NCBI RefSeq assembly: GCF_042660205.1
Contig: NZ_JBHSTQ010000009.1
Coordinates: 62,001-126,000 of the forward strand
Reading direction: 5' to 3'
From: Sporolactobacillus kofuensis
GTDB taxonomy: Bacteria > Bacillota > Bacilli > Bacillales > Sporolactobacillaceae
DNA: 64,000 nt
Both the position numbers and the translations under genes were made by a program. The first letter of the stretch is position 1; every line of letters starts with the position of its first letter. Positions 26,103 through 34,548 of the stretch are shown here, one piece after another. The notes under the pieces were generated by a model. The model worked only from the letters and a program-made list of their open reading frames with translations, had not been told where the DNA came from and did not search any database.

Positions 26103-27824
26103 TTACATAGTCCTACTAAATTGTGATTCATACAATCGGCTGTACACGCCGCCTTTTTTCAACAACTGGTCATGTGTACCTTGCTCATCTATTCCATTTT
26201 CCGTAACCACAACAATACGATCAGCATTTTTGATCGTCGCGAGGCGATGCGCAATAATCAGTGTTGTCCGCCCTTCAGAAAGTGTTTCAAGGGATTGTTG
26301 AATAACGAGTTCTGTCGCAGTATCAAGTGCGGAGGTCGCCTCGTCCAAAATCAGAATAGAAGGATCTTTCAAGAACATGCGCGCAATCGAAAGTCGCTGT
26401 TTCTGTCCACCTGACAGTTTGACGCCACGCTCTCCGACAACAGTCTCCAGTCCATTCGGCATACGAGCGACCGTTTCCTCTAAATTCGCTAATTTGATCA
26501 CACGCCAAATTTCCTCATCTGTTGCATCCAATTTTCCGTACGCAACATTTTCGCGAAGCGTTCCCGAAAAGAGAAAGACATCTTGTTGAACGAGCCCGAT
26601 ATGCTTTCTTAATGACGCCAATTTTAAATCACGAATATCGATACCGTCTATCATTATTCGCCCAGTGGACACATCATAAAATCGGGGTAACAGACTACAT
26701 AATGTTGTCTTTCCTGCACCTGTTGGGCCAACAAATGCAACCGTCTCACCTGGATGAATATGTAAATTGATGTGAGTTAGCACTGGTTTTTTCCCTTCAT
26801 AGCCAAACGTTACATCACAATAATCAATCGCTCCATAAATGGCGTCTATTGTGATCGCATCCTGCCTATCCACAATCTCCGGTGCTTGATTCTTCAATTT
26901 CATAAATCGCTTGAAACCGGCAATTCCTTTTGGATAGAGTTCAATAATCGCGTTAAACTTTTCAATCGGTTGAACAAATACATTAGAAAGAAGCAAAAAA
27001 GCAACAAATTGACCACTGCTGAGCTGGCCGTGAATAACAAACCAAGAACCGCTTACTAATGTGAATAAAGTGATTAAGCGCATAAAGAAATAGTTTGTTG
27101 TGACACTCGTTGCCATAATTTTATAAGAAAATAATTTTGCTTTCCTGTAGATTTTATTATTTTCTTTGAATTGATTCTTTTCATAGCCCTCATTCGAGAA
27201 TGCCTGCACGACACGTACGCCACCAACCGCATTCTCAACATTTGCGTTAAATAGAGCAATATCTTGATAGATTTGATCGGTTGCATGCGTCATTTTCATG
27301 TTAAAAAGCGTGATGAATGCGCCAAGTATTGGCACCAGAACAAACGTAATACAAGCTAGTTTCCAATTGATGGATAGCATTAAAAAAAAGGCTCCGAATA
27401 ACGACATGAGTGCGATAAAGATATCCTCGGGACCATGATGCGCCGTTTCACCAATATCAAAAAGATCAGTTGTTAGTCGTGACATCATATGACCGGTTTT
27501 GTTGTTATCAAAGAAATGAAAAGATTGTCTCTGGATGTGTTCAAATAATTCTTGTCGAATATCCGTTTCAATATTGATGCCCAGCATATGCCCCCAATAC
27601 GTGACAACGTAATGCATCAGCGTATTCACAATGTAGAAAAACAGAAGTCCTGCAGTTGCTAAGAGAATGATCGACCAATCCTTTCCAGGAAGCAATCGAT
27701 CAATCACCTGATTTACAGCGATTGGAAACAAAAGTTCGAGTAAAGCAAGGAAAACTGCACAAGTAAAATCAAGAAAAAACAATTTCTTGTATGGTTTATA
27801 GTAGGATAAAAAGCGCCAAATCAC
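26103..27824 (-). CDS. ywjA: ABC exporter (homodimeric type), YwjA-like
   Basis: 573 residues: six transmembrane helices (about 15-300) and a C-terminal NBD. Walker A GPTGAGKTT, signature LSGGQKQR, Walker B ILILDEATSALD and H-loop IIAHRLAT are all canonical, so it can work as a homodimer, in contrast to the pair at 16-19.6 kb. The region YVVTYWGHMLGINIETD and FRFFDNNKTGH-like segment resemble B. subtilis YwjA (MsbA-like, possible lipid or drug export). GTG start with AGAGAGGGAAGCCG upstream. It follows nadE by 23 nt. Confidence 0.85.
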   Translation of the reverse strand: MIWRFLSYYKPYKKLFFLDFTCAVFLALLELLFPIAVNQVIDRLLPGKDWSIILLATAGLLFFYIVNTLMHYVVTYWGHMLGINIETDIRQELFEHIQRQSFHFFDNNKTGHMMSRLTTDLFDIGETAHHGPEDIFIALMSLFGAFFLMLSINWKLACITFVLVPILGAFITLFNMKMTHATDQIYQDIALFNANVENAVGGVRVVQAFSNEGYEKNQFKENNKIYRKAKLFSYKIMATSVTTNYFFMRLITLFTLVSGSWFVIHGQLSSGQFVAFLLLSNVFVQPIEKFNAIIELYPKGIAGFKRFMKLKNQAPEIVDRQDAITIDAIYGAIDYCDVTFGYEGKKPVLTHINLHIHPGETVAFVGPTGAGKTTLCSLLPRFYDVSTGRIMIDGIDIRDLKLASLRKHIGLVQQDVFLFSGTLRENVAYGKLDATDEEIWRVIKLANLEETVARMPNGLETVVGERGVKLSGGQKQRLSIARMFLKDPSILILDEATSALDTATELVIQQSLETLSEGRTTLIIAHRLATIKNADRIVVVTENGIDEQGTHDQLLKKGGVYSRLYESQFSRTM

Positions 27825-27847
27825 CGGCTTCCCTCTCTTTCGCTCTT

Positions 27848-29770
27848 TTAAAGTTCATCCATCCACAGCTGCCGACTTGCGTCTGAAGGCATGCGCCAAT
27901 CCCCTCGTGGTGACAAGCTGACCGTTCCGACTTTTGGTCCATCTGGAATCGCCGAGCGTTTAAATTGCATTGCAAAGAAACGTTTGATGAACATCTGAAG
28001 CCACTTCCGGATCGTTGCTTCATCATAGGTATCGGAAAATGCTTGTTTTGCAAGAAATAGAATTTTTGCAGGTGCGAATGCATTGCGTACGAAATAGTAA
28101 AGGAAGAAATCGTGAAGTTCATAAGGCCCGACAATATCCTCAGTCTTCTGTGAAATTTTTCCTTCACTACTTTTCGGAAGGAGTTCAGGTGTCACCGGTG
28201 TGTCAAGCACATCTATGAGAATGGCAGCAATTTCTGCATTTGTTTCTTCTTCAGCTACATAACGAACCAAATAGCGTACAAGAGTTTTTGGTACGGAGCA
28301 ATTTACCGCATACATGGACATATGATCACCGTTATAGGTGCTCCATCCGAGAGCCATTTCGGAAAGGTCACCGGTACCGATCACTAACCCGCCTTCCTTG
28401 TTGGCTATATCCATCAAGATTTGGGTGCGTTCACGCGCCTGTACATTCTCATACGTAACATCATGAATGGCAGGGTCATGACCAATATCCTTAAAGTGCT
28501 GGAGGCATGCCGCGACTATAGACACTTCACGAAAATCTGTTTCAAGCTTTTTACAAAGAGAAACAGCATTTTGATAAGTTCTGTCCGTAGTACCGAATCC
28601 TGGTAACGTCACGGTAACAATGTCTTTATGATCGTAGCCAAGCATATCAAAGGTTTTTACAATGACAAGTAAAGCTAGGGTTGAATCCAATCCACCTGAA
28701 ATTCCAATAACTGCTTTTTTCATTCCGGTATGCTCCATACGCTTCGCAAGCGCAGCAGACTGAATATTAAAGATCTCACTGCACCTCAATTCCCTCTGCT
28801 TAAGATCAGAAGGAACAAACGGATGCTTATCTACTGTACGATCAAATTTTCCGTATGCCATATCGTTAAATCTGAAAGTCACATGACGAATCGCGTATGG
28901 GGCGATAGAAGTTGCTTCTCGGAAACTGATGTTCTTAATCCGCTGCAAATTCAGACGATCAAGATCAATGATCGATGTGACAATTTCATTCGTTCTCTGG
29001 AATCGCGTATTCTGCTTCACTAAGTTGCCATTCTCTGCAATGAGCATCTCACCACCAAAGACGACATCGGTCGATGACTCTCCGGTTCCGGCTCCTGCAT
29101 AAATATAAGAACCCATGCATTTCGCACTTTGCGATTCAACAAGTGAACGTCGATAATCAGATTTGCTTACGACTTCATTTGATGCTGAGAGATTACCAAT
29201 GACTTGAGCCCCATGAAGACTTAGGTAACTGCTTGGCGGAACCACACTCCACAAATCTTCACAGATTTCAAATCCAAACTGGCAAACCCCACTCTGAAAG
29301 AGCAAATCGGTACCAAAAGGCACATCTTTTTGGAATGACAAAGTCACCAGTTGATTAAGAACACCTTGTCCGGAAGTAAACCAGCGGCGTTCATAAAATT
29401 CTTCATAGTTCGGTATGTATTGTTTTGGAACGATGCCAAGGACTTTCCCTTCAAAAATGAGGTACGCACAATTATAGACATTTGTTTGTGCGTAGAGCGG
29501 AGCACCGACTGCAATCAATAGATCTTTACCTTTGCTGTACTCGCAAATCGTCTTAACCCCGGCTTCTGACTCATCCAACAACACTTTTTGCAAGAATAAA
29601 TCTGCACAAGTATAGGATGTAATGCTGAGCTCTGGGAAAACAATAAGCTTCACCTTTTGATCGACTGCTTCATCGATACACTTCTTAATATTGTCCACAT
29701 TTGCGCGGACATCTGCGACACGTGTCACCGGACATGCTGCAGCAACACGAATAAAATTCAATGCTGTCAT
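27848..29770 (-). CDS. nadE: Glutamine-dependent NAD+ synthetase
   Basis: 640 residues with two domains. The N-terminal nitrilase-type glutaminase (about 1-290) has Glu in VFPELSITSY, Lys in GIVPKQYIPNYEEFYE and Cys in FGFEICEDLW. The C-terminal ATP-pyrophosphatase synthetase has AVIGISGGLDSTLALL (P-loop, about 360). It amidates nicotinate adenine dinucleotide with ammonia channelled from glutamine. This long form differs from the short ammonia-dependent NadE (about 270 residues) of B. subtilis. GGAGGG precedes ATG 29770. The leader carries a promoter, an attenuator-like hairpin and a second hairpin touching the binding site (separate entries). Confidence 0.95.
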   Translation of the reverse strand: MTALNFIRVAAACPVTRVADVRANVDNIKKCIDEAVDQKVKLIVFPELSITSYTCADLFLQKVLLDESEAGVKTICEYSKGKDLLIAVGAPLYAQTNVYNCAYLIFEGKVLGIVPKQYIPNYEEFYERRWFTSGQGVLNQLVTLSFQKDVPFGTDLLFQSGVCQFGFEICEDLWSVVPPSSYLSLHGAQVIGNLSASNEVVSKSDYRRSLVESQSAKCMGSYIYAGAGTGESSTDVVFGGEMLIAENGNLVKQNTRFQRTNEIVTSIIDLDRLNLQRIKNISFREATSIAPYAIRHVTFRFNDMAYGKFDRTVDKHPFVPSDLKQRELRCSEIFNIQSAALAKRMEHTGMKKAVIGISGGLDSTLALLVIVKTFDMLGYDHKDIVTVTLPGFGTTDRTYQNAVSLCKKLETDFREVSIVAACLQHFKDIGHDPAIHDVTYENVQARERTQILMDIANKEGGLVIGTGDLSEMALGWSTYNGDHMSMYAVNCSVPKTLVRYLVRYVAEEETNAEIAAILIDVLDTPVTPELLPKSSEGKISQKTEDIVGPYELHDFFLYYFVRNAFAPAKILFLAKQAFSDTYDEATIRKWLQMFIKRFFAMQFKRSAIPDGPKVGTVSLSPRGDWRMPSDASRQLWMDEL

Positions 29771-29783
29771 TACTTACCCTCCG

Positions 29784-29868
29784 ATCAGGCTTTACCTGAT
29801 GAACTATTCAGTCAAAATAAGCCTGCACCTTCAAATATTGTGAAAAAGCCTCCCAACTACAGAGAGGC
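29784..29868 (-). promoter_or_regulatory. nadE leader: intrinsic-terminator-like hairpin plus RBS-adjacent hairpin
   Basis: On the minus strand the leader forms GCCTCTC / GGGAGGC with a 7-nt loop followed by five T residues (29843-29868), about 70-100 nt before the nadE start and about 65 nt after the predicted transcription start. A second perfect 6-bp hairpin, ATCAGG-TAAAG-CCTGAT (29784-29800), ends exactly where the GGAGGG binding site begins. The first could end the transcript prematurely; the second could limit ribosome access. It does not match the NAD+ riboswitch classes or T-box features that I can recall. It may alternatively be a plain terminator for ykfC, though the promoter between the two argues for attenuation. 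Confidence 0.55.
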
Positions 29869-29938
29869 CAATAAGCATCATCATCTATTTTACGTGCATC
29901 TCTCTTAAACGATCCATTCAAATGCATGAATTAGATTC

Positions 29939-29967
29939 ATTTTAATGCCGCCCTGATCAATTGTCAA
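29939..29967 (-). promoter_or_regulatory. SigA-type promoter of nadE
   Basis: Minus strand: -35 TTGACA (29962-29967), exactly 17 nt, -10 TAAAAT (29939-29944). It lies between ykfC and nadE and gives a leader of about 160 nt. Confidence 0.75.
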
Positions 29968-30022
29968 CGACTGGAAGTCCTCATACAGGATCTATTTTAT
30001 AGTCAAAAAATAAATGCAGTAT

Positions 30023-30919
30023 TCAACAGTTCCAGTACCGGCGAATAGTACATAATTCTTCTTCATATTTTGAGCCACTGAGCTTCGTGACACAAATTCG
30101 CATTCCTGGGGTTGGTGAATGGATCATTTTCCCTTCGCCATAATAAATACCGACATGATGCACGATACCTTTCCCTTTATCATAGGCAAAGAAAAGTAAA
30201 TCGCCTGGAAGTACTTCTTTCAGATTAATCTTCTCTCCATGACGCGCTTGATCCGCTGCATCACGTGGAATCAGATAACCAGAAGTACGCAACATGGTAA
30301 AAGTGAATCCCGAGCAATCGAAGCCATAGGCACTAATTCCTGACCATAAATAAGGTAAGTCAAGGAACTTCTTTGCGTAATTCACAATTTCATCGCCGCC
30401 ATGTTCATGCGGCTGATCCGGGAGCAGTACATCTGATTTTTGCAAAAAGCCTTGACCAATTGGACTATCTACTTTTACCAATGTGGCTGAATCCCCAAGG
30501 ATTGGGAGAATCGTTCCAAAACTTAGATCAATGGGCTGATTTTTACCATCATCATAAAACGTAGCAAAGGGGCTTCGAATCGTAGCACAATTTTTCCCAA
30601 TACCCATGTCTGTTTCTAGTGAATGGGCAATCGGCATCCAACCGGGATAACCGCGCGCGTCTTTCGAAGTGTATTGACTTGGGATAATCACCTTGGCCCA
30701 TGGGCCCCTTCGTTCATCAACAATCAATTCATCCCCAAATAAGACTTGTGTTTGCAATCGATCCTTTTTACACAGATCGAGGTTTTGTTCACGATTCATT
30801 GATCTTAGCCAAACGGCTAGATTCGGCCGATCATTCACTATTGCAGTGTCAATAAAACGAACAGATTCCGGACTAGTCCATACAGTTGCGACAGGCACAG
30901 CGATTCTTCGGTTTCTCAC
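30023..30919 (-). CDS. ykfC: Gamma-D-glutamyl-L-diamino acid endopeptidase YkfC (NlpC/P60)
   Basis: 298 residues without a signal peptide: two SH3b-like domains (about 1-170) and a C-terminal NlpC/P60 cysteine peptidase. The catalytic Cys is in YGFDCSGFTFTML (about 198), His in GIVHHVGIYYG and the third polar residue in KMIHSPTPG. YkfC cuts L-Ala-gamma-D-Glu from murein peptides in the cytosol. GTG 30919 is chosen because AGGAGGG lies 6 nt upstream; the ATG two codons earlier is too close to it. It is the third gene of ykfA-ykfB-ykfC with a 13-nt gap to ykfB. Confidence 0.92.
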   Translation of the reverse strand: MRNRRIAVPVATVWTSPESVRFIDTAIVNDRPNLAVWLRSMNREQNLDLCKKDRLQTQVLFGDELIVDERRGPWAKVIIPSQYTSKDARGYPGWMPIAHSLETDMGIGKNCATIRSPFATFYDDGKNQPIDLSFGTILPILGDSATLVKVDSPIGQGFLQKSDVLLPDQPHEHGGDEIVNYAKKFLDLPYLWSGISAYGFDCSGFTFTMLRTSGYLIPRDAADQARHGEKINLKEVLPGDLLFFAYDKGKGIVHHVGIYYGEGKMIHSPTPGMRICVTKLSGSKYEEELCTIRRYWNC

Positions 30920-30932
30920 GTTCATCCCTCCT

Positions 30933-32015
30933 CTAAATGAAGTGGACACCTTGTATACCTAAACCGGGTTCATCAGTCAGGGCTATTTTACTTTGTTGAA
31001 AAACCGCGCCACCAGTGACTGGATCGGATGCAAACATAAGTGGTGCATCCAAGTCACAGCGCGTCACATTGGCTTTCGCCGCAGCAAAATGGCAAGCGGC
31101 GGTTACCGCAACTTTTGATTCAATCATGCAACCGACCATACATTCAACTCCATAGGCTTCAGCAAGAGCGTTGATCTTCTCTGCATTATGAATTCCTCCT
31201 GCTTTCATCAATTTTATGTTCATTAAATCGCAGCCATGCATTGCGAGCAAACGAGCGGCGTCTTTCGGACTGAATACACTCTCATCAGCCATAATCGGCG
31301 TATCGACATGTTCGGTAACGAATTTCATCCCATCAAAATCCCACGCAGGAACCGGTTGCTCAATCAACTCGATCTCCATGTCTGAGTCTTCTAATCGATG
31401 AATTAATGAAACTGCTTCTTTAGGGCTCCAGCCTTGATTCGCATCCAATCTTAATTTAATTTCGCGACCTACTGCACTGCGCAAATGCTTTATACGCTCC
31501 ATATCCTCTTTGATTGTGGAATTTCCAACTTTAATCTTCAGCGTTGTAAAGCCTTGATTAACTAGACTGAGCGCATCTTGGATCATCTCATTTGGATGAT
31601 TGACACTGACGGTAAAATCTGTTTCTACTTGATTATTATTACCGCCTAAAAGTTGATAAATGGGTAAATTTGCCAACTTCCCTAAGCAGTCAAAAACAGC
31701 CACATCAATGGCTGCCTTGGCACTGGAATTATGTAGGATTGAGTGATCAACAACATGATTAATTCGTTCTTTCTGTTCAATTTTCAGACCAATGATTAAC
31801 GGTCGAAGCACGTTCATAATCGTATACTCGATACTTGCCAAACTATCTCCTGTAATAACATGTGTCGGTGGTGCTTCCCCAAACCCCATTGTTCCATCGT
31901 CACAAGTGATGATGACGATGATACTTTCTGCAGTATTCACCGTTCGAAGAGCAGTCTTAAACGGCTTGACAAGAGGAATTGACAAACGTTTTGTTCGAAC
32001 ATCAACAATTTTCAT
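30933..32015 (-). CDS. ykfB: L-Ala-D/L-Glu epimerase
   Basis: 360-residue enolase-superfamily enzyme that epimerises L-Ala-D-Glu from cell wall to L-Ala-L-Glu so that it can be hydrolysed. Catalytic features: KxK in FTTLKIKVGN (about 160), metal ligands D in LRLDANQGW, E in IELIEQPV and D in IMADESVFS, and lysine in MNIKLMKAGG (about 265). The AEE specificity motif near the C-terminus reads LDAPLMFASDP, with Asp as expected. ATG 32015 has AGGAG 7 nt upstream. Placed between the S66 and NlpC/P60 genes as in the B. subtilis ykf operon. Confidence 0.93.
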   Translation of the reverse strand: MKIVDVRTKRLSIPLVKPFKTALRTVNTAESIIVIITCDDGTMGFGEAPPTHVITGDSLASIEYTIMNVLRPLIIGLKIEQKERINHVVDHSILHNSSAKAAIDVAVFDCLGKLANLPIYQLLGGNNNQVETDFTVSVNHPNEMIQDALSLVNQGFTTLKIKVGNSTIKEDMERIKHLRSAVGREIKLRLDANQGWSPKEAVSLIHRLEDSDMEIELIEQPVPAWDFDGMKFVTEHVDTPIMADESVFSPKDAARLLAMHGCDLMNIKLMKAGGIHNAEKINALAEAYGVECMVGCMIESKVAVTAACHFAAAKANVTRCDLDAPLMFASDPVTGGAVFQQSKIALTDEPGLGIQGVHFI

Positions 32016-32061
32016 TTCTGATCTCCTCTCCGACTCCAAGGGTGTACGACTTTAGGAATGG

Positions 32062-32982
32062 TTACATCACACCCGGCTGGATCCAAAGTTGTTTTCGGTC
32101 TGCGTCAAGCATGGCATCCGCCCCTAACGGAACTGAGAAATGTGGTGTACAGTGACCAATGAAAAACCCTTTAACCGCCGGCTTCCCCAGCCCACCTAAA
32201 TACGTTTCAAAAACCTCAGTGTATGTCAATGATTTATTTTCATCTATAAATTTGTCTTGGTGAAAATCTCCAATGACAAACCCAGCGGCTTCCGATAATT
32301 TTCCTGATAGTCTTAATTGATTAAGCATATGATCAACCCGATAGGGAGCTTCGCCAATATCTTCAATTAGTAACAACTTATATTTTGTATCAATTTCGAA
32401 TGGCGTTCCGATTGTACTCACGAGTAAAGATAAATTTCCACCAACCAACATGCCTTCGGCTGTGCCTCCGGAAAGCGATTCTAGAGAGGATAAATGTTCA
32501 TCATAGCGTAGTGACATGGGTTGAAATAATTGAGAGAAAAGCTGCTTTGACAGTAATGCAACATCGGGATCTCCTAAATCAGAAGCAAGCATTGGCCCAT
32601 GAAAAGTAATCAATCCGGTTTGTTGTCTGATGGCTGTATGTAAGTAAGTAATATCGCTATAGCCCCAGAATACTTTCGGATGCGCACGAATGAGATCAAA
32701 GTCAATCCGATCAGTAATACGCGCCGTTCCGTAACCGCCACGTGAACAAATAATGGCTTTGACAGTATCATCAAGAAACATTTGATGCAAATCATCGAGC
32801 CGACCTTGATCGGATCCAGCAAGATAGCCATATTTATCACCAACATGCTGCCCCAATCGCACGTTAAATCCAAGTTGTTCGAGCCAATCAATGGCGATAT
32901 CCAACCGTTCCATATCAGGCGGACCTGCCGGACTAATTACACCTATTGTATCGCCTTCATATAACCTGTTCGGATAGATCAA
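32062..32982 (-). CDS. ykfA: LD-carboxypeptidase YkfA (S66)
   Basis: 306-residue cytosolic S66 serine peptidase that trims the terminal D-Ala from murein tetrapeptides. The nucleophile is in KVFWGYSDITYLH (about 105), Glu in LLLIEDIGEAPYRVDHML (about 205) and His in FFIGHCTPHFSVPLG (about 275). It opens the ykfABC set, which turns recycled murein peptides into free amino acids; an oligopeptide transporter gene (ykfD) is not next to it. The start is read as TTG with GGGAGGAGCGGG upstream; spacing is somewhat long, so a nearby start may be used instead. Confidence 0.9.
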   Translation of the reverse strand: MIYPNRLYEGDTIGVISPAGPPDMERLDIAIDWLEQLGFNVRLGQHVGDKYGYLAGSDQGRLDDLHQMFLDDTVKAIICSRGGYGTARITDRIDFDLIRAHPKVFWGYSDITYLHTAIRQQTGLITFHGPMLASDLGDPDVALLSKQLFSQLFQPMSLRYDEHLSSLESLSGGTAEGMLVGGNLSLLVSTIGTPFEIDTKYKLLLIEDIGEAPYRVDHMLNQLRLSGKLSEAAGFVIGDFHQDKFIDENKSLTYTEVFETYLGGLGKPAVKGFFIGHCTPHFSVPLGADAMLDADRKQLWIQPGVM

Positions 32983-33023
32983 AAGTTACCCGCTCCTCCC
33001 TAATCACAATCTTAAACGACAAA

Positions 33024-33079
33024 ATCCAGCTCATCAATTTTTGAACTGGATCTTGTGGAGTCTTATTTCACAGTGAAAT
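33024..33079 (-). promoter_or_regulatory. ykf leader: 15-bp perfect palindrome and 10-bp hairpin
   Basis: Between the ykf promoter and ykfA the leader has ATTTCAC-T-GTGAAAT (33065-33079), a perfect 7-bp dyad, and a hairpin ATCCAGTTCA / TGAGCTGGAT with an 8-nt loop (33024-33051) followed by a broken T-tract (TTTGTCGTTT). A TATAAT (33087-33092) lies just upstream of the dyad and could be the -10 of a second promoter with the dyad at its start site. The hairpin may be a weak attenuator. Confidence 0.5.
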
Positions 33080-33166
33080 TACCTCTATTATATTGTTTCA
33101 TTTAAATCGTTGTGCATGTCAGACAGCCGGAAAAACCATCAACCACAGATCGGTTACGCTCTATTC

Positions 33167-33195
33167 AGTATATTTGGGTCACCAAATATTGTCAA
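33167..33195 (-). promoter_or_regulatory. ykf operon promoter with a 20-bp operator-like palindrome in the spacer
   Basis: Minus strand -35 TTGACA (33190-33195), 17-nt spacer, -10 TATACT (33167-33172). The spacer is occupied by ATATTTGG-TGAC-CCAAATAT (33170-33189), perfect 8-bp arms around a 4-nt centre, overlapping the -10. This is the arrangement of a repressor operator blocking polymerase. The regulator is not identifiable from the sequence. Confidence 0.75.
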
Positions 33196-33330
33196 TTTTT
33201 ACAGGCTGCAAAAGTCTGAATAGACAATCTGTGCCCTCATTTACAATTCTTTGATCCATGATTGCTCGTAATGTATCAAACAGCACTGCATTGGAAAACT
33301 AAAAATAAGTCAATCAGATGGGAGTCCAAA

Positions 33331-34101
33331 ATGGTAAGAAGAAATAGAGCAGTTATCGATCCCCTTGGTACGGCAAATCTTAGATACCAAAACCCAGCAG
33401 TTGTTGCCTGGTGGTCCGCTGCATTTCCAGGACTGGGTCATATGCTCCTTGATATGCACATTAAGGGTAACGTCTTATTCCTGTTTGAAATTATTATTAA
33501 TGTTCATGCTAAGCTTAATCTTGCGATGGTCTATAGTTTTACCGGTGATTTTCAGCAATCTGCAGCAGTGTTGAACACTAGGTGGGTATTGATTTACATC
33601 CCATTTTACTTCTTCTGTATTTGGGACAGCTATCGTTCGGCAATCAAAATAAATCAACTCACCATTATGACCAAGAATCAACCAATTCACTTGAAAGTTC
33701 TGGAATTACGCTCATTTGAAATCTGCTTTCTTGATAAACGTCAACCATGGATCGCAGCAGTATGGTCCATGCTTATACCAGGTCTTGGGCAACTTTATGC
33801 TCGAAGGCTGATCACATCTTTAGCACTGATGTCATGGGCGCTCACCATCTACATTAACTGCAATGAATTCCAGAGTGTGCTTATGCTTTTGGATGGCGTA
33901 TCAAGCTACCAAGATGCTCTTCAGGTTCTTAAACCCGAATGGCTTCTTTTCATGCCTTCGCTTATCTTTGGCTCTTCTTATGATGCCTACTCAAAAACAA
34001 TTGATAATAACAGACTCTTCGAAGAAGAACAACGTACATATCTTGAGAGCAATTGGCCAGCAAAAAAAATTGGCCTTTCTCATAGAAATGGAGGTCTTTG
34101 A
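33331..34101 (+). CDS. Integral membrane protein with two TM2-like repeats
   Basis: 256 residues, start ATG 33331 set by GGGAG 6 nt upstream. Two internally related blocks are seen: AVVAWWSAAFPGLGHMLL (about 21-38) and PWIAAVWSMLIPGLGQLY (about 136-153), each a Pro-Gly-Leu-Gly motif entering a hydrophobic hairpin, as in TM2/DUF5683-like proteins. Other hydrophobic stretches are around residues 45-65, 83-100, 155-170 and 200-215. The function of such proteins is not established. It is followed after 3 nt by another small membrane protein gene with GGAGGT inside its last codons, so the two form an operon. Confidence 0.7.
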   Translation: MVRRNRAVIDPLGTANLRYQNPAVVAWWSAAFPGLGHMLLDMHIKGNVLFLFEIIINVHAKLNLAMVYSFTGDFQQSAAVLNTRWVLIYIPFYFFCIWDSYRSAIKINQLTIMTKNQPIHLKVLELRSFEICFLDKRQPWIAAVWSMLIPGLGQLYARRLITSLALMSWALTIYINCNEFQSVLMLLDGVSSYQDALQVLKPEWLLFMPSLIFGSSYDAYSKTIDNNRLFEEEQRTYLESNWPAKKIGLSHRNGGL

Positions 34102-34104
34102 TCA

Positions 34105-34548
34105 TTGCATGAGATCATGAGCTTATATCCATCTTCACTAACAGTTGAACTTATAATCACCCAGCTTCAAAAGATCGGTGTGCAGCAAAGGAGTATATCA
34201 TGTTATTTCTTTGATCCGCCAAATGTATCGAATAGAAGAAACTATGATCTAACGCCCTTTGAAACCTCCAATAAAGTTGATCTTGGCTTTATTTTTGCAA
34301 CAATCTTCGGAGTCATTTTTGCAAGTCTTGGCTTCCGTTTGCCTTTAGGTCCAATCATCTGGGGTGTGACCTCTAGCTTTATCGGGTTTGCCATCGGCTA
34401 TGCGATGGACAATTTCTTTAAGATTCATTACAAAGAGAAACCGCAATCCTATGTCATGATCATCATTCACTGCTCACAAGATCAAGTACGATTTGTTAAG
34501 AAAATACTCACCGATTATCAAGCACTCGGAATCACAGTCATCGATTGA
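34105..34548 (+). CDS. Small membrane protein of unknown function
   Basis: 147 residues: a soluble N-terminal part (1-50) with an alpha/beta appearance (SLTVELIITQLQKIGVQQRSI), a hydrophobic hairpin (about 57-97, two helices rich in Gly, IFATIFGVIFASLGF and IIWGVTSSFIGFAIGYA), and a C-terminal alpha/beta part (VMIIIHCSQDQVRFVKKIL). The layout resembles ACT/ferredoxin-like halves split by a membrane hairpin, as in some stress proteins. TTG start with GGAGGT 9 nt upstream. Its last 31 nt overlap the 3' end of zur convergently. I do not recognise the family. Confidence 0.65.
   Translation: MHEIMSLYPSSLTVELIITQLQKIGVQQRSISCYFFDPPNVSNRRNYDLTPFETSNKVDLGFIFATIFGVIFASLGFRLPLGPIIWGVTSSFIGFAIGYAMDNFFKIHYKEKPQSYVMIIIHCSQDQVRFVKKILTDYQALGITVID

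Noticed and set aside
29771..29940. T-box or known NAD+ riboswitch before nadE
   Set aside because: No T-box antiterminator sequence and no pattern of the NAD+ riboswitch classes was recognised; kept as an unclassified leader.
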